A stretch of 64,000 bases of DNA from CAIYQJ01 sp963717255. GTDB lineage: Bacteria; Chloroflexota; Limnocylindria; Limnocylindrales; CSP1-4. The notes under the pieces are model-generated. The model made no database searches and was not told the origin of the DNA. It saw nothing but the letters and a program-made list of their open reading frames with translations. Positions 42,466 to 51,181 of this stretch are shown here, piece after piece. The stretch covers positions 1-64,000 of the forward strand of contig CAVQVT010000010.1 of assembly GCA_963717255.1 (NCBI GenBank), given 5' to 3'. Made by a program: the position numbers and the translations under genes. Within the stretch, counting starts at the first letter, position 1. Each line of letters begins with the position of its first letter.

Positions 42466-43776
42466 TCATGCCGGTCGGTCGCCGGGCGTCGGCCCTTCGT
42501 CGCGCGCTGCGGGCGCCCGCATGGCGACGATCGCGGCGACCGCTCCCGCCGCGGCGGCCACGACCGACCCGCCGAGGACGGCCGCGTCCGTCCGGGCGAA
42601 CGGGTCCGGCCCCGCGACGACCGCGAGGACGGCGGCGACCCCGAGCCCGACGCCCCAGGCGACCGCGGCAAGGCGGCCGCGGTCGGCCCCGATCGCGACG
42701 GCGGTCGTGGCCGTCGCCAGGAGCCAGCTCGCCGCAGCGACGGCGATCGCGAAGAGGGAGCGCTCGGTCAGGACGAAGCCGGCACCGAAGAGCCACTCGA
42801 GGGAACCGACGCCTGCGGCGGCGGCCAGCCCGACGATGACGAGACCGCCCGCCGCGGCCAGCCCGACGAGCAGGCCGGCGGTCCGGCGCGCGTCGGCGAC
42901 GCGTCCCCGCGCGAGGGCGTACGCGATCCGCGGGACGGCGATGGCGACGAGGGGAGAGAAGACGAACAGCGGTAGTCGCGCGAGCGCGAGGGCCGCGACG
43001 TACGCGCCGACCCGGGCATCGGGTCCGGGCACGAGGTACGCGAGCAGCAGCGCTCCCACGTACATGAGGATCGCCGACGCGGTGGCCGCGACGACGAGCG
43101 GGGCGATCACTCGCGAGAGGCGTGCGACGTCGACCCGGAGGCGCACACCCGTGGGCGGGCTCCACAGGCGCCGGACCGGCACCACGGGCGCGAGGAGGCC
43201 GATCCACGGCCCGGCCGCGAGCGCGAACGCGAACGCCTGCGGCGTGGGCGCGACGAAGGCGGCGACGAGGCCGAGCAGAAGCCGGCTCCCGCCGTCGACG
43301 AGGAGGTAGCCGCCCCAGCCGGCGAGCCGGCCGGAACCCGCGCAGGCGCCCTTCGCGACCCCACCCGTCGTAAGGCCGGCGAAGGCGACGGCGCACGCCG
43401 CGCCGATCCACGGCTCGCCGCCGAAGACCGCGCCGTCGAGCCACCGTCCTCCGACCGCCGCGAGTCCCACCGCCAGGAGCGCCGCGACCGCGGCGATCGC
43501 GAACCCCGCGCGGAGGACGGGTCCGGTGATCGCACCCCTCCCGCGCTCTTCGGCGACGGCTCGCGACACGCCCACCTCGAGGGGCGTCGCGAACGCCGCG
43601 GTCGCGAGGAAGACGACGGCCCACGCGACCCCGATCGACGCGAACCCGGCCGCCCCGAGCGCGCGTCCCGCGACCACGAGGTAGGCGTACGCGGCGATCC
43701 CCGAGAGCCCGAGCGCGACGAACCCCGCCGCCTTGTCGACGCGTCCGCCCTCGGGCGAGGCGGCGGGCGGGCTCAC
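42466..43776 (-). CDS. Polysaccharide flippase-like membrane protein (MOP superfamily)
   Basis: 436 residues with about twelve predicted membrane helices, starting VSPPAASPEGGRVDKAAGFVALGLSGIAAYAYLVVAGRALGAAGFASIGVAWAV (split by motif: a first helix, then the GxxxFA loop). This is the Wzx/MurJ-like topology that moves lipid-linked sugars across the membrane. The GTG overlaps the stop of the preceding membrane protein by 4 bases (GTGA). It closes a four-gene coupled series that makes and exports a surface glycan. The repeat unit is unknown. Confidence 0.75.
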   Translation of the reverse strand: MSPPAASPEGGRVDKAAGFVALGLSGIAAYAYLVVAGRALGAAGFASIGVAWAVVFLATAAFATPLEVGVSRAVAEERGRGAITGPVLRAGFAIAAVAALLAVGLAAVGGRWLDGAVFGGEPWIGAACAVAFAGLTTGGVAKGACAGSGRLAGWGGYLLVDGGSRLLLGLVAAFVAPTPQAFAFALAAGPWIGLLAPVVPVRRLWSPPTGVRLRVDVARLSRVIAPLVVAATASAILMYVGALLLAYLVPGPDARVGAYVAALALARLPLFVFSPLVAIAVPRIAYALARGRVADARRTAGLLVGLAAAGGLVIVGLAAAAGVGSLEWLFGAGFVLTERSLFAIAVAAASWLLATATTAVAIGADRGRLAAVAWGVGLGVAAVLAVVAGPDPFARTDAAVLGGSVVAAAAGAVAAIVAMRAPAARDEGPTPGDRPA

Positions 43777-45227
43777 GTCGCGGGCGCGAGGACGACCGCG
43801 TCGCCGGCTGAGAAGACCACCTCCCAGCCGTCGGGCGCGTGGGCCGGATCCACCCCGAAGGCCCCCGCGCTCGAGAGGAAGACGTGCGTGACGCCGGCGT
43901 CCCGGATCGTCTCGGCGCTCGCAGCGCTCGGGAAGCCGCTGCCGTAGAGGAGGCCGTTCGCGGTCTTCGCGCGCTCGATCTCCGTCGGGAACCGCAGCCA
44001 CCGCAGGTTCGAGGCGAAGAGGGTCTCCTCGCGGGTCATCCCCTCCGTCCACCAGCCCACCGAGACGCCGTTGAGGTCGGACACGAGGATCGACCGCGCC
44101 GGGGCCGGCGTCTGGTCGGCGAGCCACTCGATCGCCGAGAACCGGTCGGCCGTGAGGATGTGATAGAACGCGACCTGGTCCGGGAACGCCGACAGGCCCG
44201 ACGCGGTGAGCACGACGACGATGACGAACGCGCCCGCCGCCAGCGCGGCGCGGACGCGCTCGGCGCGGACGACCTCGCGCACGAGGGGCACGAAGGCCGC
44301 GAGCGCGAAGAGCGCGATGACCTCCATGTCGTGGATGAGCCGCGGCTCCCCGGAGATCACGTACGCGAGGATCCACGAGACCGCCGCAGCCGAGGCGGCG
44401 ACCGCGAGCACCCGGTCGCGGGCGGACAGCGACGCGGCGATGGTGGCGCGCCGCCCCCCGAGGAGGAACGCCGCGGGCAGGAGGATGAGCACCGCGAGAT
44501 AGAGCGGCCAGCCGGGGCCCAGCACGCGTTCCGCGTCGCCGAGCTGGATCCCGCCGCCCGCCCCGCCGAGCGTCGAGAAGAGAGCGACATACGTGGGCGC
44601 GAGGAAGAGGAACGGGAGGGCCGTGAACGCGGCCGCCGCGACGACCGGCCGGACCGCGTCCCGCCGGAAGACGACGACGGCCCCTGCGAGCAGGAGCACG
44701 ACGGCGCCGACCGTCGGCACGGCCACGAGGTGCGACGACCCCGCGACCACGCCGATCGCGACGGCGAAGACGACGAATGCCGCGCGCGAGACTCCGAGGA
44801 GGTACGCCGCGAGAGCGACCAGGCTGACGAGCGCCGCCGCCGTCGCGATCGGCTGCTGGTAGCCGCCCCAGGCCGCGATCTCCCCGACCGCACCCGACGA
44901 CACGACGACGAGCCCCGCGAGCGCGCCGGCGACCGGCCTCCTCGCCCAGGTCAGGAGCGCGAGGATCGCGAACGCCGGAGCGGCCGTGGCCGCGGCGCCC
45001 GCCACCGCCGTCGCGGTCGGCGCACCGACGACCGCGACGAGCCCCGCGAACGTGAGCGGGATCAGCGGGGGATAGACCATCCCCGGCCGGTCGAACGTGC
45101 CGAATGCCAGCCAGTTGCCGCCGTCGATGCCGGCCGGCGAGCCGGGCGCGTACAGCATCGCACCACGCAGCACAGCGATCGCGGCGATCGCGAGGAACCC
45201 GATGAGCGCGTAGCGTCGCTCGCTCAT
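43773..45227 (-). CDS. Integral membrane protein, GT-C glycosyltransferase-like
   Basis: 484 residues with about eleven membrane helices and a C-terminal soluble domain of 120 residues (SILVSDLNGVSVGWWTEGMT... ETIRDAGVTHVFLSSAGAFG). The first loop contains GIDGGNWLAFGTFDRPGMVYPPLIP, an acidic loop after helix 1 as in GT-C enzymes that use polyprenyl-phosphate sugars. It is not proven to be a transferase. The ATG overlaps the truncated GT4 gene (ATGA), and its own stop overlaps the flippase start (GTGA). Confidence 0.7.
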   Translation of the reverse strand: MSERRYALIGFLAIAAIAVLRGAMLYAPGSPAGIDGGNWLAFGTFDRPGMVYPPLIPLTFAGLVAVVGAPTATAVAGAAATAAPAFAILALLTWARRPVAGALAGLVVVSSGAVGEIAAWGGYQQPIATAAALVSLVALAAYLLGVSRAAFVVFAVAIGVVAGSSHLVAVPTVGAVVLLLAGAVVVFRRDAVRPVVAAAAFTALPFLFLAPTYVALFSTLGGAGGGIQLGDAERVLGPGWPLYLAVLILLPAAFLLGGRRATIAASLSARDRVLAVAASAAAVSWILAYVISGEPRLIHDMEVIALFALAAFVPLVREVVRAERVRAALAAGAFVIVVVLTASGLSAFPDQVAFYHILTADRFSAIEWLADQTPAPARSILVSDLNGVSVGWWTEGMTREETLFASNLRWLRFPTEIERAKTANGLLYGSGFPSAASAETIRDAGVTHVFLSSAGAFGVDPAHAPDGWEVVFSAGDAVVLAPAT

Positions 45228-45523
45228 CTGCCGGAACGCCGACCGGCCGGTGCCCTCGGCGTGGCCGTGACGAGGGCGGGCGCGACGCTCGCCTGGGCAT
45301 GGATCAGGCCCGCGAGGTCGTGGGCGCGGACGTCGATGAGCTCGACATCATCGGGGAGATCGAAGCGCTCAGCCGCGGGAGGGCTCGCGGCCACGGTCGC
45401 GATCCGATGGCCGTCGGCTGCGAGCCTTCGCGAGACCTCGAACGCCACGCGCTCGGCGCCGCCACCGGTCCGCGGCGCGAACCAGTCGCAGGTGACGACG
45501 ATCGAGAGGGTCCTCGCGGTCAC
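45224..45523 (-). CDS. Truncated glycosyltransferase family 4 (N-terminal 99 residues only)
   Basis: TLSIVVTCDWFAPRTGGGAERVAFEVSRRLAADGHRIATVA is the GT4 N-terminal acceptor domain opening, normally followed by 270 or more residues with a nucleotide-sugar site (EX7E). Here the reading frame stops after 99 residues, and no GT4 remainder is found downstream because the next gene encodes a membrane protein. Both ends are coupled: GTGA overlap with the GT2 gene and ATGA overlap with the next gene. It may be the stub of a deletion that kept translational coupling. Codon use is normal. Confidence 0.65.
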   Translation of the reverse strand: MTARTLSIVVTCDWFAPRTGGGAERVAFEVSRRLAADGHRIATVAASPPAAERFDLPDDVELIDVRAHDLAGLIHAQASVAPALVTATPRAPAGRRSGR

Positions 45524-46767
45524 CCGGTCGCCTCGTCGGAGTCCGCCGGCGCGCGGGGGGACTCGATGGCCGACACGGGGACGGCGGGTGGGTATCGCCG
45601 CAGGCTCTCGACCACGACCCCGGCGATCGCCGCCGTGGCGACGGCACTTCCGCCGACGAGGACGAGGATGAGGGCGATCGTCTCGATCTGGGAGACGCGG
45701 ACGGGTGGCTGGAGCCCGGCGATGCGCGCGACGGCGAGCGCGCCGATGATGATCACACCCGCGCTCGCGGCCCAGATCCCGCCGACGAGGTAACGGCCGA
45801 GCAGGGCACGGGAGGAGACGCCCCGTCGTCGCGGCGCGATCGGCGAGTACGCGGCGAGCAGGAGGCCGACGAGGATCGCCTGGATCCCGAGCACGACGAG
45901 CGCTGGGCCGAAGAACGACGCCACCCACGATGGCGAGCCGGCCTGGGCCACCGCAGGATCGACGAGCGCCCAGAGGAGCGCGAGCGCGCCCACGGCCGTA
46001 AGGATGGCGCCCGGCAGGGTCGCCGCGAGATCCGGCGCGAGCAGGAGGATCGTCGTGAGGTGCCGGAGTCCGTCGGGCAGCGTCTCGAGCTTGCTCGTCC
46101 CGATCCGTGCGCGGTAGCCGGTCTCGATCTCCGCGATCCGCCAGTCCGCGCGGCCTGCGACGATGAGCATCTCCGACGCGTACTCCATGCCGGTCGAGCG
46201 CAGGTTCAGCGCGAGGAGCCGATCCCGCCGGAACGCACGGAAGCCCGACTGGCTGTCCCGCAGGCCACGAGGCCCGCCGGCGCGTCGGACGAGCCACGTG
46301 ATCACGGGGGTCCCCACGAACCTGTGCAGGAAGGGCATCGTCTTCGCGGTCGCGCTGCCGAGGCGCGAACCGATGACCATGTCCGCCTCGTCGCTCGTGA
46401 CGGGGCGGACGAGGCGGCCGAGCTCCTCGAACGGGTACGTCGCATCCGCGTCGCCCATGACGCAGATGGTCCCGCGCGCGGCCGCCAGACCGCCGCTGAG
46501 GGCGGCTCCGTACCCGCGGATCGGCACATCGACGACGCGGGCGCCGGCCGCCCGGGCGATGTCCGATGAGCCGTCCGTGGACCCGTTGTCGGCGACCACC
46601 ACCTCGCCGTCGATGCCGTCGGCTGCGAGAGTGTCGAGGACCTGCCTGACGACGAGCCCGACCGAGCCGGCTTCGTTCAGGCACGGAAGGACGACGCTGA
46701 CGTCCGGCCCGTCCGCGGCGGGGCGCATGGTGAGGCCGTCCGAACTACCTTCCGGCGATGAGGGCAT
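45520..46767 (-). CDS. Glycosyltransferase family 2 with C-terminal membrane domain
   Basis: 415 residues. The GT2 catalytic domain occupies 20-250: VSVVLPCLNEAGSVGLVV at the start, DNGSTDGS (nucleotide-binding Asp), MGDADATYPFEEL (the DXD-type metal motif) and SGFRAFRRDRL (the acceptor end). Three or four membrane helices follow. This fits polyprenyl-phosphate glucosyl- or mannosyl-transferases that load a lipid carrier. It is the first gene of the coupled glycan series. The start may be 39 bases later (MRPAADGPDVS). Confidence 0.88.
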   Translation of the reverse strand: MPSSPEGSSDGLTMRPAADGPDVSVVLPCLNEAGSVGLVVRQVLDTLAADGIDGEVVVADNGSTDGSSDIARAAGARVVDVPIRGYGAALSGGLAAARGTICVMGDADATYPFEELGRLVRPVTSDEADMVIGSRLGSATAKTMPFLHRFVGTPVITWLVRRAGGPRGLRDSQSGFRAFRRDRLLALNLRSTGMEYASEMLIVAGRADWRIAEIETGYRARIGTSKLETLPDGLRHLTTILLLAPDLAATLPGAILTAVGALALLWALVDPAVAQAGSPSWVASFFGPALVVLGIQAILVGLLLAAYSPIAPRRRGVSSRALLGRYLVGGIWAASAGVIIIGALAVARIAGLQPPVRVSQIETIALILVLVGGSAVATAAIAGVVVESLRRYPPAVPVSAIESPRAPADSDEATG

Positions 46768-46836
46768 GGTCCGACGGACCCGCCGTTCCCGCAGGCCCCA
46801 GCGGTGTCCGGGACGCGATGGGAGAGGCGGTCGTCC

Positions 46837-47346
46837 CTACCGGACCGACCGGATCCGCGACGTCGCGAGGAGCATGACGCCCGTCATCAGGACGATGCCG
46901 ACACCGGCGATCGCGAAGACGAGCGCGTCGGATCCCTGGCGACCGTCGGTCGACGGAGCCGTCGTCACCGTCTCGGGCAGCGCGGCCGGTGCGACCTCGA
47001 GGACGGCCGCCGCCGACAGCACCGACCCGGTCGGGTCCACACACGTCGCCGTCACCGTGTACGTGCCCCCGGCGTTCGCAGGCACCTCGAGCTCTCGCGC
47101 GAAGGTGCCGTTGACGTCGGCGGCAGCCGTCCCCAGGAGGACCGGCGCCGAGGAGGACGACCCGAGCGTGATCTGGACCGATGCGGACGGCGCGCAGCCG
47201 CTGCCGGACACGGTGACCAGGTCGCCCGCCTTCGTGGTGCCTGGCGTCACCGTCAACTCACCGCTCGGCCCGTACTGCGCCAACACAGCCTGTGACGCCA
47301 AGAGAAGCAGCACGACCGCAGCCGCGAAAGCAACGAAACGACGCAT
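46837..47346 (-). CDS. Secreted, possibly sortase-anchored Ig-like protein
   Basis: 169 residues. A strong signal peptide (MRRFVAFAAAVVLLLLASQAVLAQ) is followed by one Ig/IPT-like beta domain (residues 28-115) with two cysteines (SGSGCAPS and TATCVDP) that can form a disulfide. LPETV at 123-127, a 15-residue linker, a membrane helix (about 143-163) and the basic tail RIRSVR resemble a cell-wall sorting signal, except that the Gly of LPXTG is Val. The sortase gene is divergent, 221 bases away. A GAGAGGGGG site precedes the ATG. The role is probably structural or adhesive. Confidence 0.7.
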   Translation of the reverse strand: MRRFVAFAAAVVLLLLASQAVLAQYGPSGELTVTPGTTKAGDLVTVSGSGCAPSASVQITLGSSSSAPVLLGTAAADVNGTFARELEVPANAGGTYTVTATCVDPTGSVLSAAAVLEVAPAALPETVTTAPSTDGRQGSDALVFAIAGVGIVLMTGVMLLATSRIRSVR

Positions 47347-47567
47347 CTGCAGGCCCCCTCTCCGAGGCTTCTGGAGCGTTTCCCTCACCGCTGGAGCGAC
47401 GCGCGCGCATCTTCTCTCGGAGCACGGTCGGGTCGGCGGTGCCAAGTGAACGAACCATAGCACCGCGGATACCGCAGGGGACGATCTCCCCCGCATCCCA
47501 ACGCCGGACGGACCGCATCGACGGGCCATCCGGCATGTGCCGCGCCCCGTGTGGTACACATGGGGGC

Positions 47568-48104
47568 ATGGAACCGTCGATGCGCCGTCGTTCGTCCCGT
47601 CCGCCGCGGGTGCCCGCGATCGCGATGGCGTTCCTCGTCGTGTGCACCCTTGCGGCCATCGCGCCGGCGTCCGCCGACGCCACGACCTATGTCCGCGTCT
47701 CGAGCCTTGGGGCGGCCACCCGGGTGGACCGGATCGTCATCGCGCGCGTGAGGATCGACCTCCCGATCCTGCATGGCGTCCTCGACGCACCGATCCGCGA
47801 GCGGGTCGCCTACCACTACCCGCGGACGTCGTGGCCGGGTGGCGGCTCGAACACGTATCTGTACGGGCACGCACGCGTCGGCTCGTTCCTCAACCTCAAG
47901 TACCTGAAGAAGGGCGACATCGTGCAGCTCCGCCTCGCGAAGGGCGGCTGGATCCGATATCGGGTGACGTCGGTCCGGCGCGTGAAGTGGGACGACGGGA
48001 GCTGGGTGCTCTCGACGAAGTCGGAGCGCCTCACGCTCCAGACATGCACGAGCTACACCAAGGGGGCGGACCGGCTCGTGGTCCTCGCCGTCCCCGTCGC
48101 CTGA
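47568..48104 (+). CDS. Sortase (class E/F-like transpeptidase)
   Basis: 178 residues. A signal anchor (residues 14-37) leads into the beta-barrel. The catalytic triad is visible: His101 in YLYGHARVG, Cys160 in LTLQTCTSY and Arg169 in KGADRLVVLAV. This is the set required for the transpeptidase that links LPXTG-type proteins to cell-wall or pilin amines outside the cell. The short size and TLXTC motif suit class E or F. It is divergent from the Ig-like gene that carries an LPETV-type signal, a natural partner. The ATG at 47568 is chosen; a second one lies 12 bases downstream. Confidence 0.9.
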   Translation: MEPSMRRRSSRPPRVPAIAMAFLVVCTLAAIAPASADATTYVRVSSLGAATRVDRIVIARVRIDLPILHGVLDAPIRERVAYHYPRTSWPGGGSNTYLYGHARVGSFLNLKYLKKGDIVQLRLAKGGWIRYRVTSVRRVKWDDGSWVLSTKSERLTLQTCTSYTKGADRLVVLAVPVA

Positions 48105-48140
48105 CGGGGCCGGCGAGGACCGTTCTCGCCCGTCCCCGTC
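48103..48140. terminator. Near-perfect hairpin between sortase and aldolase genes
   Basis: GACGGGGCCGGCGAG pairs with CTCGCCCGTCCCCGTC with one bulge across a 7-base loop. Both genes end here (48104 plus strand, 48146 minus strand), so it can terminate both. No T-run. Confidence 0.6.
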
Positions 48141-48145
48141 GTCTC

Positions 48146-48814
48146 TCAGGCCTTCCGCGTCCCCGCCGCGTCGAACGTCATCGCCCGCTGGAGCGCCGCC
48201 TCCCGCATCTCGACCGGTAGCGCCACGGGCCCGCCCAGCGCCCGCGCGTTGATCGCCGCCTGGGCCGCCTCCTCGATCACCCCGCCGACGAGGATCGCCA
48301 GGTCGGGCGACCGGTGGAAGACGAGGACTCCGTGGTTCGCGAGGAGGACCGCCGGGACGCCCGGGCGGACCGCGGCGCGGACGTTCGCCACGGCTTCCGC
48401 GGAGCCCCGCGGCGCGTACCCCGCGACCGGCACGCCGTCCGCCAGCCCGAACATGGCCATCGCCTCGATCCAGCAGTCGATCGACACCTGGGCGACGGCG
48501 TGGGCCGTGGCATAGGGCGAGTGCGTGTGCACCACGCAGCCCACGTCGGGACTGTCGGCGTACATCGCCGTGTGCATCGCCACCACTGCCCCCTGGATCG
48601 GGGGCAGGATCCCTTCGATGAGCGACCCGTCCAGCCCCACTCGGCAGATCCCCTCCGGCGTCAGCCCCTTCAGCGACGGCGCGGCCGTGTAGTACATCTC
48701 GTCGGCGCCGGGCACGCGGATGCTCACGTTGCCGTGCCCGTTGTGCGAGATCGCCCCGCCGGCGACGACGCTGGCCGCCGCGGCGAGCACCTGGTCCACG
48801 AGGTTCCTGTCCAT
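48146..48814 (-). CDS. Class II aldolase/adducin family protein
   Basis: 222 residues from the ATG at 48814. The family cleaves or epimerises sugar phosphates with a zinc ion held by three histidines. The pair in CVVHTHSPYAT and a third in VLLANHGVLVF are present, with GHGNVSIRVPG at the N terminus as the phosphate loop and GAVVAMHTAMY between. The acid/base residue usually following the third His region is not clear. Which sugar is used cannot be read from the sequence. The gene is downstream of the multicopper oxidase gene on the same strand, separated by 43 bases. Confidence 0.88.
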   Translation of the reverse strand: MDRNLVDQVLAAAASVVAGGAISHNGHGNVSIRVPGADEMYYTAAPSLKGLTPEGICRVGLDGSLIEGILPPIQGAVVAMHTAMYADSPDVGCVVHTHSPYATAHAVAQVSIDCWIEAMAMFGLADGVPVAGYAPRGSAEAVANVRAAVRPGVPAVLLANHGVLVFHRSPDLAILVGGVIEEAAQAAINARALGGPVALPVEMREAALQRAMTFDAAGTRKA

Positions 48815-48857
48815 CCGACCGTCCTTCACCTGACTGCGGGCCCCGCCCCGGGCGTCC

Positions 48858-50306
48858 CTACGGCACGACCTCGTACTGCGCCATCATCGCGGCGTCCTCG
48901 TGCTCGAGGATGTGGCAGTGGAGCATGAAGGTCCCCAGGTCGTCGGTGAGCTTCAGCTTCACCGTGATCGTCTCGCCGATCCCCAGCGCCCACGACTCCT
49001 TCATCAGCTCGTACGCCGCGGGCGGCCGGCCGTCGCGGCCGACCAGCTGCTGATCCGTCCCGTGGACGTGCACCACGTGCGGCGCGCCGCTGTCGTTCAC
49101 GAACGTCCACGTCTCCGTGGTGCCCAGCGTGGGCTGCGCGTCCACCCGCATCGGGTCGTATCCCAGGCCGTCGATCGTCCACCGGCCCGTGAGCCGCGCC
49201 CGTCCGAACGTGAACGTCCGCTGGGCGGCGGACGTCGCGTCCAGAACCGGCAGGGGCCGTAGCGTCGCCGGGACGGAGCTGTCGTCCTTCACGTGCTTCG
49301 TCACGCGGAACTGCATGACGGACCGCTGGGGGCCGTCCGCCGCGAGGTCGCGCAGCAGGATCCGCTTCCCCAGCCTGCCGGCGAAGTCGACCACCACCTC
49401 GACCCGCTCCGCGGGTGCCAGGGTGATGTGCGTGCGCCGGACCGGCGCGGGCAACAGGCCCGACTCGGTCCCGATCTGCAGGAACGACATGCCGTCGGAG
49501 AGGGCGAAGTCGTACGCGCGCGCGTTCGAGGCGTTGAGGATCCGCAGGCGGCACGTCCGATCGCTCACGCTGAAGTACGGCTGCGGCACCCCGTTCACCA
49601 GCGTGACGTCGCCCGTGACTCCGTCCCGGTCGAACGCGTAGCGGAGCTGGTTCTTCGCGTCGAACGACCGGTCCACGACCATGAGCGGGACGTCGAACGT
49701 GCCCTTCGGGAGCGTCTGCGGGTCGGCGGGGTCGTCGATGATGTACATCCCGGCGAGTCCCATCCAGACGTTGCGACCCGTCACGTCCATCCGGTGGTCG
49801 TGGTACCACTGGAAGGCGCCGCGCTCGTTCCCGCCCGCCTCGGTCCCCGTGTACGTGTACGTGGTGCTGCCCCCGCCGGGGTCCGCGAGGCAGGCGTCCG
49901 GCTGGCCATCGCTCGCCGACGTCGAGTGGTTCCCGTGGTTGTGGAGCGTCAGGCTGCCGGCCGACGCGGGCAGGTCGTTCACCAGCGTCACCGTCGTCGT
50001 CCGACCCGTGGGCCGGCGGATGGTCGGCCCCGGGAAGGACCCGCCGTACGTCCACATCCGGCTCTTCTTCCCGGGGAGGATCTGCACGTCCGCGAGCTTC
50101 GCGCGGAGCGTGATCTCCGAGCCGGTCAGCACCTTCGGGATGACGAGGGGGCGGGTGAACGAGGGATACCGGGGGGAGGCGGCCTCCGTCGGCGGGGCCG
50201 ACGGCACGGCGCCCACGAGGCCCAGCGCGACGAGAAGGGCGGCCGCCCCGGGCGCCGCGCGTCGCGGACTGAGCGACCGGACACCGCGGGGACGCGGGGG
50301 ACGCAT
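48858..50306 (-). CDS. Multicopper oxidase (laccase-like), secreted
   Basis: 482 residues with a hydrophobic N terminus (19-36) that is a probable signal peptide. All four copper motifs are present: HNHGNH (His122, 124, 127), WYHDH (169, 171), HVVHVHGTDQ and HCHILEHEDAAMM (His463, 465, 469 with a Met axial ligand near 474). It oxidises phenols or metal ions and reduces O2 to water outside the membrane. The GTYTYTG and PDGQPDAC insertions lie between copper motifs. A hairpin (CTTCAC-N5-GTGAAG) 14 bases upstream of the start may be a regulator site. It is downstream of the HEAT gene on the same strand. Confidence 0.95.
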   Translation of the reverse strand: MRPPRPRGVRSLSPRRAAPGAAALLVALGLVGAVPSAPPTEAASPRYPSFTRPLVIPKVLTGSEITLRAKLADVQILPGKKSRMWTYGGSFPGPTIRRPTGRTTTVTLVNDLPASAGSLTLHNHGNHSTSASDGQPDACLADPGGGSTTYTYTGTEAGGNERGAFQWYHDHRMDVTGRNVWMGLAGMYIIDDPADPQTLPKGTFDVPLMVVDRSFDAKNQLRYAFDRDGVTGDVTLVNGVPQPYFSVSDRTCRLRILNASNARAYDFALSDGMSFLQIGTESGLLPAPVRRTHITLAPAERVEVVVDFAGRLGKRILLRDLAADGPQRSVMQFRVTKHVKDDSSVPATLRPLPVLDATSAAQRTFTFGRARLTGRWTIDGLGYDPMRVDAQPTLGTTETWTFVNDSGAPHVVHVHGTDQQLVGRDGRPPAAYELMKESWALGIGETITVKLKLTDDLGTFMLHCHILEHEDAAMMAQYEVVP

Positions 50307-50319
50307 CAGGACCTGATCC

Positions 50320-50336
50320 CTTCACTGTGGGTGAAG
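50320..50336. promoter_or_regulatory. Inverted repeat upstream of the multicopper oxidase
   Basis: CTTCAC (50320-50325) and GTGAAG (50331-50336) are exact inverted copies, 5 bases apart, within 14 bases of the oxidase start. It may be an operator or a leader hairpin; there is no direct evidence for either. Confidence 0.4.
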
Positions 50337-50387
50337 GCGGCAGCATACGCGGCATCGTCCCCGCGGTCACGCGAGAGGCGCGCCGCC

Positions 50388-50409
50388 GTCCCGGGTCTCC
50401 CTCCGGGAC
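50388..50409 (-). terminator. Hairpin after the HEAT-repeat gene
   Basis: GTCCCGG and CCGGGAC make a perfect 7-bp stem across an 8-base loop, 8 bases beyond the stop at 50417. This suggests the oxidase gene downstream is transcribed separately. Confidence 0.45.
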
Positions 50410-50416
50410 GTCGCCA

Positions 50417-51172
50417 TCAGCCCGCCAGGCGTGTGACCTTCTCGGCGGCGTTCGCGGCCCAGACCGGATCGAGGCGGACCAGGCGCGCCTTCCCGAGGTT
50501 CTCGCGGACGATCCAGCGCGCGTCCGGGTCCGGGGTCTCGATCCAGCGTTCGAATGCGCGCTTGCCGGCCTCCGGGGCGGCGGCGATGGCGACGCTCCAG
50601 CCGTACCCGAGTGCCCGGCGGAGGACCCGCACCCCTTCGTCACGGCGGTCGGCCCGCGCCACCAGCGATGCGGTGATGCGGTCCAGCACGCCGACGACCT
50701 CCGCGGCCACGCGCTGGTCGCGCAGGAGGGCCGGCTCGCACAGCGCCGCGACGACCGCGCGCTGGACGAGCGGGTCGGGGTCGGCGGCCCAGGGCCCCAG
50801 GCGCGTGACGAGCGCGACGGGGTCGGAGGAGCCCGTGCCCTGGAGCGCCATCGCGACGCCCTCCCGGACGCGCCAGCGCGGGTCGGAGGCGAGCGTGTGC
50901 AGGAGCGGGAGGACGTCGGGCCGGTCGTCGAGGAACCGGCCCAGCCCCACGACGCCGGCCACCGCGAGGACGACCGGCGGCTCGTTGCCGGGCGCCTCCT
51001 GGGGCGAGAACGCGGCCCACCGGCGCAGGGTCGACTCGTCGGCCGTCTCGGCGAGGGCCGCGATCAGCTCCAGGTTGCCACGCGGCCCCGGCAGGCCGGA
51101 GTGGGCGAGAACGTACGGCTCCGGGTCGTCCAGCCCGGCGAGGGCGGCGCGGTACTCGTCGATCCGCGACAC
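50417..51172 (-). CDS. HEAT-repeat-like helical protein
   Basis: 251 residues, nearly all helix, with repeated pairs of 15-residue helices (for example DVLPLLHTLASDPRWRVREGVAMALQG, PDPLVQRAVVAALCEP, PDARWIVRENLGKA). The 'D..WRVR..V..AL' and 'DPLVQRAVV.AL' repeats are the HEAT/PBS-lyase signature, resembling DNA alkylation repair (AlkD-like) proteins. The Trp and Asp residues needed for AlkD base removal are not clearly in place, so a binding scaffold is as likely. It starts at a GTG with GAAGGG 5 bases ahead and lies 9 bases after the esterase gene, so it is probably in its operon. Confidence 0.75.
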   Translation of the reverse strand: MSRIDEYRAALAGLDDPEPYVLAHSGLPGPRGNLELIAALAETADESTLRRWAAFSPQEAPGNEPPVVLAVAGVVGLGRFLDDRPDVLPLLHTLASDPRWRVREGVAMALQGTGSSDPVALVTRLGPWAADPDPLVQRAVVAALCEPALLRDQRVAAEVVGVLDRITASLVARADRRDEGVRVLRRALGYGWSVAIAAAPEAGKRAFERWIETPDPDARWIVRENLGKARLVRLDPVWAANAAEKVTRLAG

Positions 51173-51181
51173 GTCGGCCCT

